Shown: positions 1-25,140, counted from the first letter of the stretch. The stretch: DNA of 64,000 nt from Piezodorus guildinii (GCA_023052935.1 CM041292.1:150216939-150280938), one strand, 5' to 3'. Notes: a model not told the origin generated them from the letters alone. Translations and numbers: made by a program.

Positions 1-125
1 ATGAACCTTTGTTAATCGACCAACAAAAAAAAAGATAAATACTCTCCTTTCAAAATTTTTGGGCTTACGTTTTAAGATGCCGAATAACGAATAAAAAATT
101 GAATGATTGGGCCGTCGACGGTGTC
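1..125. repeat. Dispersed repeat, copy A (partner at 1880-1990)
   Basis: The first ~110 bases recur at 1880-1990: both open with ATGAACCTT, then AATCGACCAA, an A-rich run and a shared stretch ending in CCGAATAACGAATAAAAAA. The two copies lie in the same orientation about 1.88 kb apart and flank a TIR element (451-1344) and degenerate tandem repeats. They could be direct terminal repeats of a larger element or two copies of one dispersed repeat; the window start may cut the first one. Function unknown. Confidence 0.5.
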
Positions 126-450
126 ATTCAATTGGCGAAGAACATTCCTTTGTACCAGCTCATTTAACACATTCAGTTAATTTTTCGCACTTTTTTAAAT
201 TACTCACAATTTTCTGTTTTACTTTGTGTTGCTAATCATTATGTGGGCAGTTCCGATTAAATCATAGTGTTTACTGTCCATATTGATCTATTTTATTTTG
301 AATCTTTTTTTTTTTTTTTTTTTTTCCTCCATAGGTGAGTTATTCGTCTTCTAAAGACGTTTTGGGCAATAACAACCACTCGCAGTTTTTTGCCTTATAA
401 CCAAAAGTGATTTAATTCAATTACTCAGTTATTTCTGAAGATATAAAAAA

Positions 451-1344
451 AAATCTGGTGCGGGCGACAAACGACTTTCACTTACCTCCATTTTTAAAAT
501 CAATGAAAGAATTTTCAAATACAGTTAGAGATAAAAATACGTGAAACTATTAAGGAATTAATTAAATTGAATTTATATAGAAACATGTGTTTTATTAAAA
601 AATCTATTATATTATTATCTAAAATAATCAGTTAGTTTTATCTTCTTCTCATCACTCTCTATTAACTTCTAAAAGCTTGTGTATGAGATGATATTTTTTC
701 TAAAATCTTTAGCTTTCCAACGGTATATCATACATGTATATTACTGCTCTTATGTTCAAAAACGAAAAATTGCATTAAAAAATATTTTTTCTGTTTTCTC
801 CTTTAGTTGGGTATCGAATTTATTCAATTTATATATTTATCTGTTTTTCATCAGCGTTAACAAGATAATCTAGTTATTATTATTGAATCTACAAAATTAA
901 AGGTACTTTAGGGAAAGAAAATTCAAAATATCGGCATTTAAGCCCTGTCAAACCATTTTTATCCAAATAAAACCTACATGATATTAAAGCCCATTAAATT
1001 TTACATCGATATAGCGAGTTTAATCAAAATCGTCGGAACCGTTTTCGAGAAAATCGAAAAAAAGGTGCAAAATGCATGGTATAAAGTGCCTCTTCTGGTA
1101 AGCTCATTTTGATGAAATAAGTTTTGTCACGTCTCGGGCGTATAGTTGTCTTAAATATGAAATTTCAGTTTCATAGGACTTACCGTTTCCGCCCGGGAGT
1201 TACCACACACACAGACCTTTTTGCGGGACTTGGTTATTTGGACTCAGGGGACCCTAAAACGTGTATTTCCGTTGAAAACTAGAATTCGAAAATTTTCACG
1301 ATCGCAATACTTCCCCTTACTATGTATAGTAAGTGAAAGTAAAA
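451..1344 (+). mobile_element. ~0.9-kb TIR element, copy 1
   Basis: The left end reads TCTGGTGCGGGC, then GACTTTCACTTACC. The right end reads CGATCGCAATAC... GTAAGTGAAAGTAAAA. The termini are inverted (ACTTTCACTTAC against GTAAGTGAAAGT). Landmarks shared with the other copies are CATTAAATTTTACATCGATA, TATAGCGAGTTTAATC, GGTGCAAAATGCATGG and CACACACAGACC near the right end. No transposase is encoded, so it is a non-autonomous element of an unknown superfamily. Complete and near-complete copies lie at 6030-6945, 18667-19536 and 62985-63893, with broken copies elsewhere. Confidence 0.75.
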
Positions 1345-1830
1345 TGTATTTGTGTTTATTCACCAACGCGAATAATTATAAAAAAGAGAAAAAAGAAAAG
1401 AAAAACATTGAAATTTTATTCATGAATACGACCATAACTCAGTTATTTTGGAAGACAGAGAAAAAATTCATTAGTGTTTTCTAACCAAAAAACCGTGAAT
1501 AATTATAAAAAAAGGGAAAAAAAGAAAAGAAGAAAAAAAAAAAAAGTTGATCTTTATATTCAAGTCACAAATTATAGTAGATGTAATTCCACTAAAAATC
1601 GGTTATTATTGAAGATGGAGAAAAATCGAAAAGACTTTTAAGATCAAGACAACGCGATGGACAAAGAGAGAAAAAAAAAAACAACCTTATATGGTCAAGC
1701 TACAACTTATAAGAGGTTTTATTCCCTGATGACTCGGTTATTATTGATGGTCAAGAAAAAATATAAGGGGTTCTGGATTCAGGAAATTTTATTCGAATTA
1801 TTTGAATGAAAATCGAAAGAAAAGACTAGA
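1345..1830. repeat. Degenerate A-rich tandem repeats
   Basis: A run of related ~110-140-base units. Each has an A/G-rich stretch (AAAAAGAAAAGAA-like), then a segment resembling ATAACTCAGTTATT or CGGTTATTATTGA followed by a GAAGA-GGAGAAAAA or GGTCAAGAAAAA block. Units are strongly diverged, so borders are approximate. No coding capacity. Confidence 0.45.
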
Positions 1831-1879
1831 AAATCATAACTGAGTCTAGTATAAATGCTTTTGGTTTATTATTTTAAAT

Positions 1880-1990
1880 AATGAACCTTAGTAATCGACC
1901 AAACAAAATAAATAAATAAATACCCCTTGAAAATTTAAGGGCTTTAGTTTCAAATACGTAGAACCCGAATAACGAATAAAAAAAAATCCG
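1880..1990. repeat. Dispersed repeat, copy B (partner at 1-125)
   Basis: Second copy of the repeat seen at the window start: it opens with ATGAACCTTAGTAATCGACC and ends CCCGAATAACGAATAAAAAA. Same orientation as copy A. Confidence 0.5.
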
Positions 1991-2247
1991 TTTCTTCTAA
2001 TTAATAAATAAATACCAACATTTGTTGCTTTTAGTTCTATTTTATAGAGAATTAAAATGTCTACAAATTTAAAAAAGATCATTGAAATTGGTTCAGAACA
2101 AGCAGAGATATAGCGTTTTGAAATTATTAGCGGTGAGATGCCATTTGCCTTCCTATTTATAGCTTTTCATATTACTTAATTGCTTATCTACAGCTTTATA
2201 AACAGTTATAATATTGTTGTTTGGAAATAATAAACCATTGTGTAATA

Positions 2248-3146
2248 TTGGGTTGATGCAAAATTAATGCAGGTTTTTAGTAGGTATTGTAAATACGCCA
2301 TATCTTTACTTTAACCATATATATTTAATCAAAATAATTTCCATCTGAATCAATGCACTTTTGCCAACGTTCAACAAGCTTTCTTATTCCACCAGAAAAA
2401 AAATCCGAATCCCTGGACTCAATGAAATCACGAAAAGAATTTTCAATGTCGTCCTGGTTTTGAAAATTTTTCTCCCTCAAAAAGTTGTCCAGATGCCTGA
2501 AAAAGTGGAAGTCTGTAGGAGAGAGGTCAGGTGAATAAGGCGGATGTTGGAGAACTTCGTAGCCCAACTCGTGCAGTCGTCGAAGCGTTGGTTGCGCAAC
2601 GTGTGGTCTGGCGTTATCGTGGAGCAGGATCGGCCCCTTCCGATTCATCAATGCTGGGTAAAGACGTTGCAATTTTTGAGTTCCGAGTTCCGCCGCCATT
2701 TCTCGTGTGGTTTTGGTTGGGTCTTCTTCCACTTTTGACCTCAGCTGGTCGTTGTCCAGAGCAAGATGACGGTCCCGACCTTCCTTGTCTTCGAGGTCGA
2801 AATCTCCTCTGCGAAACTTCTGGAACCAACGCTGCACCGTGCACTCATTAATAGCCCCCTGACCCCACACTTCATTAATATTACGAGCCGTTTGCGCAGC
2901 GCTGCGCCCTAATTTGAATTCGTAAAAATAAATTTGACGAAAATCGCACTTTGACATTTTCGATTCAAGACCTTTGAACACACTGAACAAAACGATTTTA
3001 CTAAACAAATTCATGGTGAAAGAGAGGGTATTAGATAAGATTTGTTTTGGTATAATAATGATCAATGTTAGGATTAGCTTTGTTTACACAATTGGAATTA
3101 AGATATTGCAATAGAGGAAACCTGCATTAATTTTGCATCAACCCAA
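2248..3146 (-). mobile_element. Mariner (Hsmar1/cecropia-like), internally deleted, intact ends
   Basis: An 899-bp element with ~29-bp terminal inverted repeats: TTGGGTTGATGCAAAATTAA at the left and its complement ending CATCAACCCAA at the right, flanked by the TA duplication of mariners (2246-2247 and 3147-3148). The terminus resembles that of the human Hsmar1/MADE1 family. It encodes an internally deleted transposase on the minus strand. Full-length mariners are ~1.3 kb, so about 0.4 kb is missing. With intact ends it could be moved in trans. It lies upstream of the first visible Papss exon, presumably within an intron. Confidence 0.93.
2325..2957 (-). pseudogene. Mariner transposase, in-frame internal deletion (first catalytic Asp lost)
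   Basis: The reading frame starts MSKCDFRQIYFYEFKLG and stays open to the stop, although it is only ~210 residues against ~345 for a full mariner transposase. The N-terminal DNA-binding part (paired helix-turn-helix; ECTVQRWFQKFRRGDFDLED) is joined after MAAELG to the C-terminal catalytic part. HDNARPH and YSPDLSPTD carry the second and third aspartates of the DD34D triad with exactly 34 residues between them. The block holding the first aspartate and the WVPH linker is gone. The product should bind ends but cannot cut. An ORF extended to an ATG at 3063-3065 adds residues unlike the family, so I start at MSKCDF. Confidence 0.85.
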
Positions 3147-3360
3147 TAATTTGCAGCGTTTTTATTAAATAAGTTTATTATCATTGAGTCTATCCTCTGA
3201 TCTTCATAAACGCACATACCTATCGATCTTACGTACACAAAGTTTATCATGATATTTTTCATTGTTAGTATATTTAAATTTAAATAGCACTAACTCAGCC
3301 CACTCATCATAAACATAAACATTGTCTTTATTTATTTATTTTTTTTTTTTTTTGTTACAG

Positions 3361-17378
<14,018 letters not shown>

Positions 17379-17599
17379 ATCAACTTAAAGGATTCACATC
17401 TACTAGTGCTAAGATCAAAAAACTTTAAATCAATTTTAATATAACTAATATATTCTGTACAATTAATCATTAAAATGACCAAGTAAAATCTCAAGATTTG
17501 TAATCAAAATTGGTAAAACTTTTAAACAAGTTCTATATTTACACTTTAAGCTAGATTTTATTGAACTGATTGTTCAGTTTATAATTTATACATTTTATA

Positions 17600-17605
17600 A
17601 ATAAA
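17600..17605 (+). promoter_or_regulatory. Candidate polyadenylation signal of Papss
   Basis: AATAAA about 220 bases after the Papss stop codon. Further AATAAA-like signals follow, so the exact 3' end is uncertain. Confidence 0.5.
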
Positions 17606-18269
17606 TTAATTAGGATAAATTGGTGAATTGTATTGAACAAACAGTATTCTACTTAAGAAATTGTATTTGAATAAGGTTGCATTGTTACTGATAAAGAGTT
17701 TTAGAAACACTTTCAAGACAATTTTTTTAATCCAATTTGGAAAATGACTTGTGATAAAAAAAAAAAAAACACAACAAAAAATGTATGTTTTATCTTAATT
17801 TTACTTAACTAAATTATTTTAATGAGCACAATAATAAGCATTAACATTTATATGTTTCTGTTAATAATGCTGTGCAATAATTGTTATCATTTGTTATTTT
17901 GTTATGATTGTTATGTATACATATTATCTATGTATATATTAGATATTATATTGTTACAATTTGATCATCAGTTAATTAAAGTTAATTGTATATAAATATA
18001 TAAAAATGTTGTGTATGTGTGCGTATATATGAATATATACAACAGGCACTTATTATTATAATAAATCTATGAACTTTGTCAACTGTCTAATTTGTCTGAT
18101 CTTTTCAAATTCAGTTGTTGTTTTTTTTTTATTTCAAAATGGCGTGCTGGCTGAAAACCTTTTGAAAGTGTCAAGTGTTATGAGCAGTTATGATAATAAG
18201 CTGAAATAAGACTAAAAACTCATCGTCTTGTTAGTAGGTGATTAGCAATACCCCCCATTACCTTATTTT

Positions 18270-18612
18270 CATGATGAAGGGGGAAGGGTACGGTCATCAA
18301 GAAATAGCACTCTATTAAGGAAAACTTATTATATTTCAGTGCCAATGTTGGGAACAATATTAAGATGACAGTAATAAAAATGAAATATGTTAAATTCATG
18401 TCTGTTTCCATATTTTATTTTTCTTACTGTCATCTTAATATTGTACCCAACTTTTTATTATTTTTTCTTTTAATTTTACTAGTTATCTTGTTTTTCTTAG
18501 TCCTGATGAAGGCCCACTATGTAGGTAAAACGTCGGCATAGAAATAGACTCTTTCCTTATTTGTGTATTATTTCTTGATGACCAAACCCTCCAACCAACT
18601 TCTTCATCATAT
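18270..18612. mobile_element. Inverted-repeat element with hammerhead motif, copy 2
   Basis: Outer arms: GATGAAGGGGG and GGTCATCAAGAAATA on the left against TATTTCTTGATGACC (near 18567) and CTTCTTCATC on the right. Inner hairpin: TTGGGAACAATATTAAGATG (from 18348) against CATCTTAATATTGTACCCAA (to 18451), ~40 bp per arm. A hammerhead motif follows at 18500-18537, and the left arm keeps GTGCCAATGTT, a decayed partner. No ORF. Confidence 0.6.
18500..18537 (+). ncRNA. Hammerhead-like motif
   Basis: GTC-CTGATGA, a weak stem II (GGCCC.../...TAGGT), AAAACGTC, GGC. Stem I pairs with one G-U wobble and the cleavage triplet is GTC, but the second core box reads TAAAA instead of CGAAA. Probably a decayed ribozyme. 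Confidence 0.45.
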
Positions 18613-18666
18613 AGTATCAATGGTCAACTAAACCCAATGGTCATTTTATTTGTTTATTGTAGTATA

Positions 18667-19536
18667 TAAAAAAAAACATTTGGTGCGCGCAACACACAAC
18701 TTTCACTTACCTCCGTTATTTATACCAATTTAACACTTTGTAAATACATTTAGAGATAAAAATAAATTTTTAAAGAATTAATTAAATTGAATTTCCACAG
18801 AAAAATGTGTTTTATTAAAAAATCGATTATATTATTATCTAAAACAATCAGTTAGTTTTATCGGCTTTTCATCACTCTTTATCAAATTTTACAATTTTCT
18901 GTTTAAAATAACATATTTTTTTTAAATCTTTAGCTTTCCAACGATATGTTATACATGTATATTACTGCTCTTATGTTCAAAAACAAAAAATTGCATTAAA
19001 ATTTTGTTTTCAGTTTTCTCCTTTAGTTGTTTTTTAAATTCGCACAACTTACATATTTAGCTGTTATTTATCAATGCTACCAAGATAATTTGGTTATTTT
19101 TATAGAATCTACAAAATTACAAAGGTACTTTGGGGAAGAAAATTTAAAATATCGGCATTTAAGTACTGTCAGGCTATTTTAATCAGAATGAAACCTACAT
19201 GATGTTTAAGCCTATTAAATTTTACATCGATATAGCGAGTTTAATCAAAATTGTTGGAACCGTTTTCAAGAAAATCGAAAAAAGGTGCAAAATGCCTGGT
19301 ATAAAGTGGCTCTTCTGGTAAGCTCATTTTGATGAAAAATGTTTTGTAACCTTCCGGGCATATATTTGTCTTAAATATGAAATTTCAGTTTCATAGGACT
19401 TACACCGTTTCCGCTCGAGAGTTACCAGAGACACACACACACACACAGACGTTTGAGTGTGTTTCTGTTGAAAACTGGAATTCGAAAATTTTCATGATTG
19501 CGATACTTTCCCTTATATATAGTAAGTGAAAGTAAA
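18667..19536 (+). mobile_element. ~0.9-kb TIR element, copy 3
   Basis: Left end TTTGGTGCGCGCAACACACA then ACTTTCACTTACCTCC; right end GCGATACTTTCCC and AGTAAGTGAAAGTAAA. Shares TTTTACATCGATATAGCGAG and GGTGCAAAATGCCTGGTATA with copies 1 and 2. Intergenic, downstream of Papss. No coding. Confidence 0.75.
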
Positions 19537-19699
19537 CATAAATAGAGATATTAATGTTTTTTTCTAATTATTAATTTAGCTTAAAATACCTTATAAAAAT
19601 AATAGTTTTTGCATAATTTATAACATTTAATACAAATGATATGGATAAAATATCAATTCAATTTGATTGTTTAAAAAAAAAGCTTTCAATAATCGATGG

Positions 19700-20020
19700 A
19701 AAAATATACTTTATTTTTCATAAAATTATCAGGTTTAACTAAGCGGCTTGGTCAACCCTCTATCCAGTTGACACTAGACTACTGTTCTCCAGATTCAAAC
19801 CCAGCTGTGGGAGAAAGATTATCCATGTGTATGAATTCAGCTCCAGAGATTGGGATGGAGAGCCCTTCTGGTGATCAACTAGCCTCTATAAAGTACCATA
19901 GGTACCCAAAATTTGAAGAAAAACTCATGATCATGATCTCAGCCAAATCACCTCCTTAAATGGTTCATGATCTAGAAATAGTACAAATATGTTCTGAACC
20001 CAAGACCCTTCATGAGTGGT
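19700..20020 (+). repeat. Dispersed repeat (SINE-like), copy A
   Basis: AGCCTCTATAAAGT, CTCAGCCAAATCACCTCCTT and TGAACCCAAGACCCTTC recur in the complement of 44600-44795. The segment GATTCAAACCCAGCTGTGGG looks like a degenerate pol III B box, so a tRNA-derived SINE is possible. A short ORF here (19696-19959) is not conserved between copies and is not a gene. Confidence 0.5.
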
Positions 20021-20491
20021 AGATTTAATTTTTAATTTTAATTTGTTGACTTAGAGGCTGAATTGACTGAGCAAAAACCACCTAAAATGAAAGTTTTTAG
20101 GACTTTATATAAATTTATCAATCAATACAGGAATTTATTTATATCAAAACATTTAAAAAAACAAACAAATCATTCTAAAGAATATTAATCTGTAATATTA
20201 TAGATTTCAAATTAATAAAACATTAAGTTTACTTGCCTTTTAGAGCATTTGCATCCACTAACATACATTTAAAATCATATTTAATTTCGAACACGATTTT
20301 AAATGTTTAGTTTTTATTTATAGTAGTGCAGATAAGAAATATCTAAAATGATACAAAAGGTTCATTTTTTTTTATTGAGTTAAAATTCACAATGTTATAA
20401 ATTTTATTGAGGATGTATAGTCGTCGACTGTAGAAACTATTATAGGTGGAATAGTCAGGAATCAGTCATTTTTTGAAAAGTTTTTAATTTT

Positions 20492-20531
20492 GCCAACGTT
20501 TCGGCCCAAGCTTGTGAGCCATCATCAGGGC
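20492..20531 (-). ncRNA. Hammerhead ribozyme motif (left arm)
   Basis: Minus strand: GCC-CTGATGA, stem II GGCTC/GGGCC (one G-U) over ACAAGCTT, GAAAC, GTT, GGC. Both core boxes are intact. The cleavage triplet is GUU rather than the preferred GUC but still fits the NUH rule. Stem III is the two-pair ACGU form. Confidence 0.65.
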
Positions 20532-20890
20532 TACAAACATCAGAACAAAAGAGATACATATCAATATGATAATGAAAATTTTCGTTTGAATGTAGTGACA
20601 ATGATAACATTTGAAATAAAACAGAAAATATATACCAACATACTTAAATATTATAGATACAAATAATGATAATGTGATACATAATCTGATGATGATAAGC
20701 ATAACAAATTTTACAGAACTTTAGACTTTTAATATAGAAGTAAAAAAAAAAACATATATATAAACGTACCATTACTGAGCCATCTCCAAGCATAAACTGA
20801 GGAAAACCATAAACATAGGTAGTATGGTTCATTCAAAAGAAAATTTTCATTATCATATTGATATGTATCTCTTTTGTTCTGATGTTTGTA

Positions 20891-20930
20891 GCCCTGATGA
20901 TGGCTCACAAGCTTGGGCCGAAACGTTGGC
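20891..20930 (+). ncRNA. Hammerhead ribozyme motif (right arm)
   Basis: Plus-strand mirror of the motif at 20492-20531: GCC-CTGATGA, GGCTC/GGGCC, GAAAC, GTT, GGC. Identical to its partner, so the two arms would also pair with each other in a read-through transcript. Confidence 0.65.
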
Positions 20931-21194
20931 AAAATTAAAAACATTTCAAAAAATGACTGATTCCTGACTATTCCACCTATAATAATTATAAATTTTAAAT
21001 CTAAGTGAAAATTTTGTTGTCTACCATTCAAAATATTTTTTAACTGAGAAAAGAGATGTCCTACAAAAACAGAAGTAATGGGACTCATTTTGAAGCAACA
21101 AACCATCGTTGATTAATTGTGAAAATTTTTCATAGAGGCAATGGAATTTTGTATATAATGTAATATATATATGAGAATACAATCTGTATCTTAT

Positions 21195-21465
21195 TCATAG
21201 GCATAAGCAGGATTTTCCTTTGGGGGGTCTGGTGGTAAAATTGTTAAGAGAGGGAGGGCTAAGTCGGTCAAAATACATGATATTTTTTCATACATTGTCT
21301 ATTCACATATTAATGTGAAAATTTAGTACTTGCTTAAAACACAAAAAACAATCTTTATCTACACATTTTATCCTAATACCATATTTTAATTTTGTTTGTC
21401 CCACTAAGTTTCAAGATGGTCCCTTCCCTGCCTTGATGCCTCCCTCTGCTTACACCCATGATTCT
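21195..21465. repeat. Possible MITE-like repeat
   Basis: ATAGGCATAAGCAGGATTTT at the left and the complement of TGCCTCCCTCTGCTTACACC at the right share a loose inverted motif (GGxxTAAGCAG), enclosing G-rich and C-rich patches. Weak; borders unsure. 21465-23160 holds nothing I can name. Confidence 0.25.
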
Positions 21466-23164
21466 ATTCTACTAGAGTTTTGTGTTTGAACCATGTTTTT
21501 AAAAGGTCTACTTTAGGCTTGTAGGCCAATAATAATAACAATAACGATTATTGGGGCCAGCGAGGTCGTCCTAGTGATTTCCTTCCACTATGCCTACCTA
21601 GTAGGTGAGCTGATTCAAGGATTTGCTTGTTAGTATTAATTCATGTTATTATGCAGAACTGATAAATTGGTGATTGAATAAACAAATAAATGAGTACTTG
21701 GTAATTGGTATAATAAGGTATATGTGGTTTAAGATAAAAGGTAAAATTGGTGAGATAATAACAAACACAATAATAGGTAATAACCACACTTTTCGATCCA
21801 CTCAGTTCCAACTGTACCGAACATATGTTTTTCTTTTTGATAGAAATAATCAGAAACACTTCATAAGAAATATAAATAATGATTGAAGAAAGTTTCTGAA
21901 GAATTTAGAATACATAACAAAAAATGAGGATAAATTAAATAAGTGGTGTAGTAAGTAAATGTTTTTCATTGTGAGGCACCATCGCTCACTAATATTATTC
22001 CTAGAACATATGATTTTATACCACCATTTGCCACCATATTTTTCTATCTTGAACAATAAATTTAATAAAAATTTGAAAGGATAAAAAATATATAAATACT
22101 GAAATGCATAAGATATCATATTACATATGCATAAGATCCATGAAAAATTCAATTTTAATTTTAATTGTTAAATTCAACCGAAAAATGTAACATGCAGCCA
22201 AAATCAAAAACATACAATTTAGACTAGAAAGATCATCAGGTGCAATTTCATGCAGTATAAAATTGGAAAACATTTTCCTCAAGTTGATAAAACGATTGAA
22301 AGTTGATTGATAGTTGATCGGGTTTGATGCTAATACATCTAAGCAAATAGAATATGCAATATTATGAAAATCTGGTCTCTATCAATAGCCATGTATGTGC
22401 TTCTGATAATCAATTTTGTACTACGAAGAATCATTATCTCTCTTTTTTGGACCAGAAAAAAAAAAAAATTAAAACAGAAATCAAGAATTGGAATAAATAA
22501 TTAACACTGTACAACTTTGTTACACTAATCCATCAACTTTAATTTCAATTGAATGATTCATAATAAAGAAGAGTTCATTATTATTAACAACCTTTAAAAA
22601 ACTGTTACAAAACTTCTCTAAATAACCTTCTGTCAGTTATAATCTGCCAATATAAATAATCAAAATATGTAACATGCATGGTATACATTAACCTTACAAT
22701 ATATTATTAAACTATGGAATTATAAATGTAACAATACATTCATTTTAAGCATAACTGATAAATAAAATTATGAAATCAGAAAAAGTAATAATATATTACT
22801 TTCAACACATAAATATTGAATACTAAATTATTTGAGGCACATTAAAACTGTATAGAATTTCAATATACTTTGTTAACTGTACTTACATAACATTATATGA
22901 AATTAACAAAAATATACCAAATTTAAATCATTTGGTTCATTATTACAAATGAAAATGACACGCTCCTTACAACAAATTTGTACTTTAATACCAATATGAA
23001 GCTGAACACCAATAATTGTTGCTTAGGTTCAATTTAGTCCATAATTACAATTACAAGTGATTCCTTCCTCATCAGTTCAGAAATCAAAAGGCCCATTAAT
23101 TTGATTTCACCATACAAAATTGCTTAATATAAACACAAATAATTTAGATTAAGCTGGAAAACAA

Positions 23165-23659
23165 TTATAAAATTAATTTTGGCTGTATTTCAACCTCTTC
23201 TTCAGCAGCTGATTCAACCTCATCATTATCATTACCATCATCACCATCATCATCAAATACCTTCCGCTTACCAAGTGGAGCAGGAATTTTTCCAACACCT
23301 CTTTTTATAAACCTTTGGGCAGCATCTTTGTCAATACGAGGCGCTTTTTTCCTATCTTTAATTTTATTGTACATTGCAACATATTCTTGGACTCTATCTA
23401 CTTCACCTTTTACAGAATGTTTAAAAGGATCTTCTCCAATAGTTTTAACATACATCCAATAAAGAGATGTGAGTGTATAAGAAAGAAATATATCATATTC
23501 CACTCTTTCTTCAGTAGTTAGTTCAGAATAGATGTCACTTTCATAAAATGGTTTTAGAACATTTTCCAAGTTTTTAATCTGTTCCTTAAAATAATTTAAT
23601 TTTTCCAAGAGGTCCTTTTCATGGGATAAATCATCATATGAAGGCGTGTCAACATCCAT
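23165..23659 (-). CDS. C1D: C1D nuclear nucleic acid-binding protein (exosome co-factor, Rrp47/LRP1 family)
   Basis: 164 residues in one exon, starting MDVDTPSYDDLSHEKDLLEK. Residues ~8-105 form the Sas10/Utp3/C1D helical domain: the LNYFKEQIKNLENVLKPFYE helix, then LTTEERVEYDIFLSYTLTSL and YWMYVKTIGEDPFKHSVKGE, the family signature ahead of RVQEYVAMYNKI. A basic segment (KIKDRKKAPRIDKDAAQRFIKRGVG) follows, as in human C1D (141 residues), and the C-terminus is an acidic tail (DDDGDDGNDNDE, AAEEEVEI). In the family, C1D binds the Rrp6 N-terminus with MTR4 and RNA in nuclear exosome processing of rRNA and snoRNA; it is nuclear. No intron is needed to restore the frame. It lies in a quiet stretch, convergent with Papss. 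Confidence 0.9.
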   Translation of the reverse strand: MDVDTPSYDDLSHEKDLLEKLNYFKEQIKNLENVLKPFYESDIYSELTTEERVEYDIFLSYTLTSLYWMYVKTIGEDPFKHSVKGEVDRVQEYVAMYNKIKDRKKAPRIDKDAAQRFIKRGVGKIPAPLGKRKVFDDDGDDGNDNDEVESAAEEEVEIQPKLIL

Positions 23660-24539
23660 ACTGGTTCAATGTTTAAATAAAAAGGAGTGAAATAAATACT
23701 AAATTTCGCCTAAAGACAAACCTGATGAAAACGAAAATCACTAAAAATCCGGCAAACAGGCACTAAAATCTATTCACTAGCAAATTCAAACTACAGAACC
23801 TACAAGAGCGTGAAACTTGAGCGAGAAGGTATTAGGTCTCGAACAAAGAGGTGTGATACAATACAAAATGAAAGAAAAGTTTATCATACAATGAATTAAA
23901 GAAGAAGTTCGGATACCTATAAAACAAGTCAACTCGTACACAAATAATCAGAAAAATGTCATAAAAGATGGTAAAAATGATATCATATTAAACGTTTGTA
24001 ATCATATTTTATTACTTGTTCATAATTTTAATTAAAATGTTAGTAATATTATCAAAAAGTCACAAAAGCAACAATTAATTAAATGACAAGTTAAATAACC
24101 AAAAACTACCTTTCAATGCCAGATATTATTAAATATTTCACCTTAATGGGCTGCATGTTACTTCTCAATAAATGTAATTTCAATAAAAGTTAGTATTCAT
24201 AACCACAAATTTTGATAACACAGATTTTTAGGATTACCTTTAACTTTTTGTTTTTTCTGGCTTATCCTTTTGTACAGCAGCCTCAAATAGGCTTATTTTG
24301 CGCCGTCCATTATTCTGTTAATACAGCCCTATTACCTTAGTGAATCTGACCAAACTATAAGGATTGATCAGTTCGCACAGTCTAGGATTTGAAATAAGCT
24401 CATTGCCAAAATAGTAAAACCTTACCCTAGCAGTCTCTTACAGTCTCTACACAACTACATATCACATTATAGGCAGTTTCTTCTCCCTTCTTGTAGAATC
24501 CGCAAGTCGGTGAGGCTACCAATCCCATGTGGAGGTGCT

Positions 24540-25140
24540 TATTAAGCTGACATTGTACTGTAAATAGCCATGTCACTCTTCTCAGAGCGATCCTGTCCAA
24601 TGAGACAAGAATGCAGCTTCTCTCTTTGGAGGGTCCCTCCAGAAATATCTTGGAATGATGCTGCTTTCCAGTATCCCTAGTATAGCCTTGATCACGCCTT
24701 TTACAAAGCTGAGGCTTATTCTACAAACAGGCTCGGGTGTGGAAGGTATCTGAGCAGAACCCCTCCTTGCAAGGCTATCAGCTCTCTCGTAGCCTAAAAT
24801 GCCTGAGTAACTAAGCACCCAATGAACTCGGACCTTATTCACCAGGAAAAGGGTTTTAAGATTTTTTTTTACACTTTTCCACTAGTTTGGACCAAATCAT
24901 GTAGTTACCCAAAGCTCCAACAGCAGCTTGACTATCAGCATAGATGGTTATAAATCTGTCTCTCATTCGCTCTAAAATTAGGGTTTGAGCACAGACGTTT
25001 ATCGCCATTACTTCAGTCTGAAAGATTGACAAAAGTTTACCCAGAGAGATCCCCTCTCTGGATTTATCCATTCTCCATATTCCTGCTGGGATCCGTATGT
25101 AAAACAATTGACTCCATTTCACGGTGTGGGAGAGCCAATC
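24540..25140 (-). pseudogene. LINE RNase H domain relic
   Basis: Two minus-strand frames. The first (25122-24856) has LGKLLSIFQTEVMAINVCAQ and ITIYADSQAAVGAL, matching the core of a retroelement RNase H (the E and D catalytic residues are visible). The second (24842-24582) has VHWVLSYSGILGYERADSLA, the WVPGHSGIxGNExAD motif of these domains with P, G and H changed. A frameshift separates them. I- or R1-like LINEs carry such domains. Dead fragment. Confidence 0.75.

Larger units (their letters stand above)
20407..20985. mobile_element. Inverted-repeat element with two hammerhead motifs, copy 3
   Basis: The arms run about 160 bases each: left 20439-20600 (ATTATAGGTGGAATAGTCAG, then GCCAACGTTTCGGCCCAAGC, CATCAGAACAAAAGAGATAC), right about 20815-20983 with the near-perfect complement (GTATCTCTTTTGTTCTGATG ... 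CTGACTATTCCACCTATAAT). The middle (~215 bases) is AT-rich with no gene. The left end extends to GAGGATGTATAGTCGTCGAC, shared with the right end of copy 1. Arm identity suggests a younger insertion than copies 1 and 2. Confidence 0.75.

Noticed and set aside
2531..2851. Plus-strand ORFs of 106 and 64 residues opposite the mariner transposase.
   Set aside because: Shadow frames of the minus-strand transposase.
1..3360. Search for the start-codon exon of Papss.
   Set aside because: No ATG exon with a GT donor in matching phase gave a convincing N-terminus; it is probably upstream of the window.
19696..19959. An 87-residue ORF downstream of Papss.
   Set aside because: It overlaps a dispersed repeat whose second copy (44600-44795) does not keep the frame.
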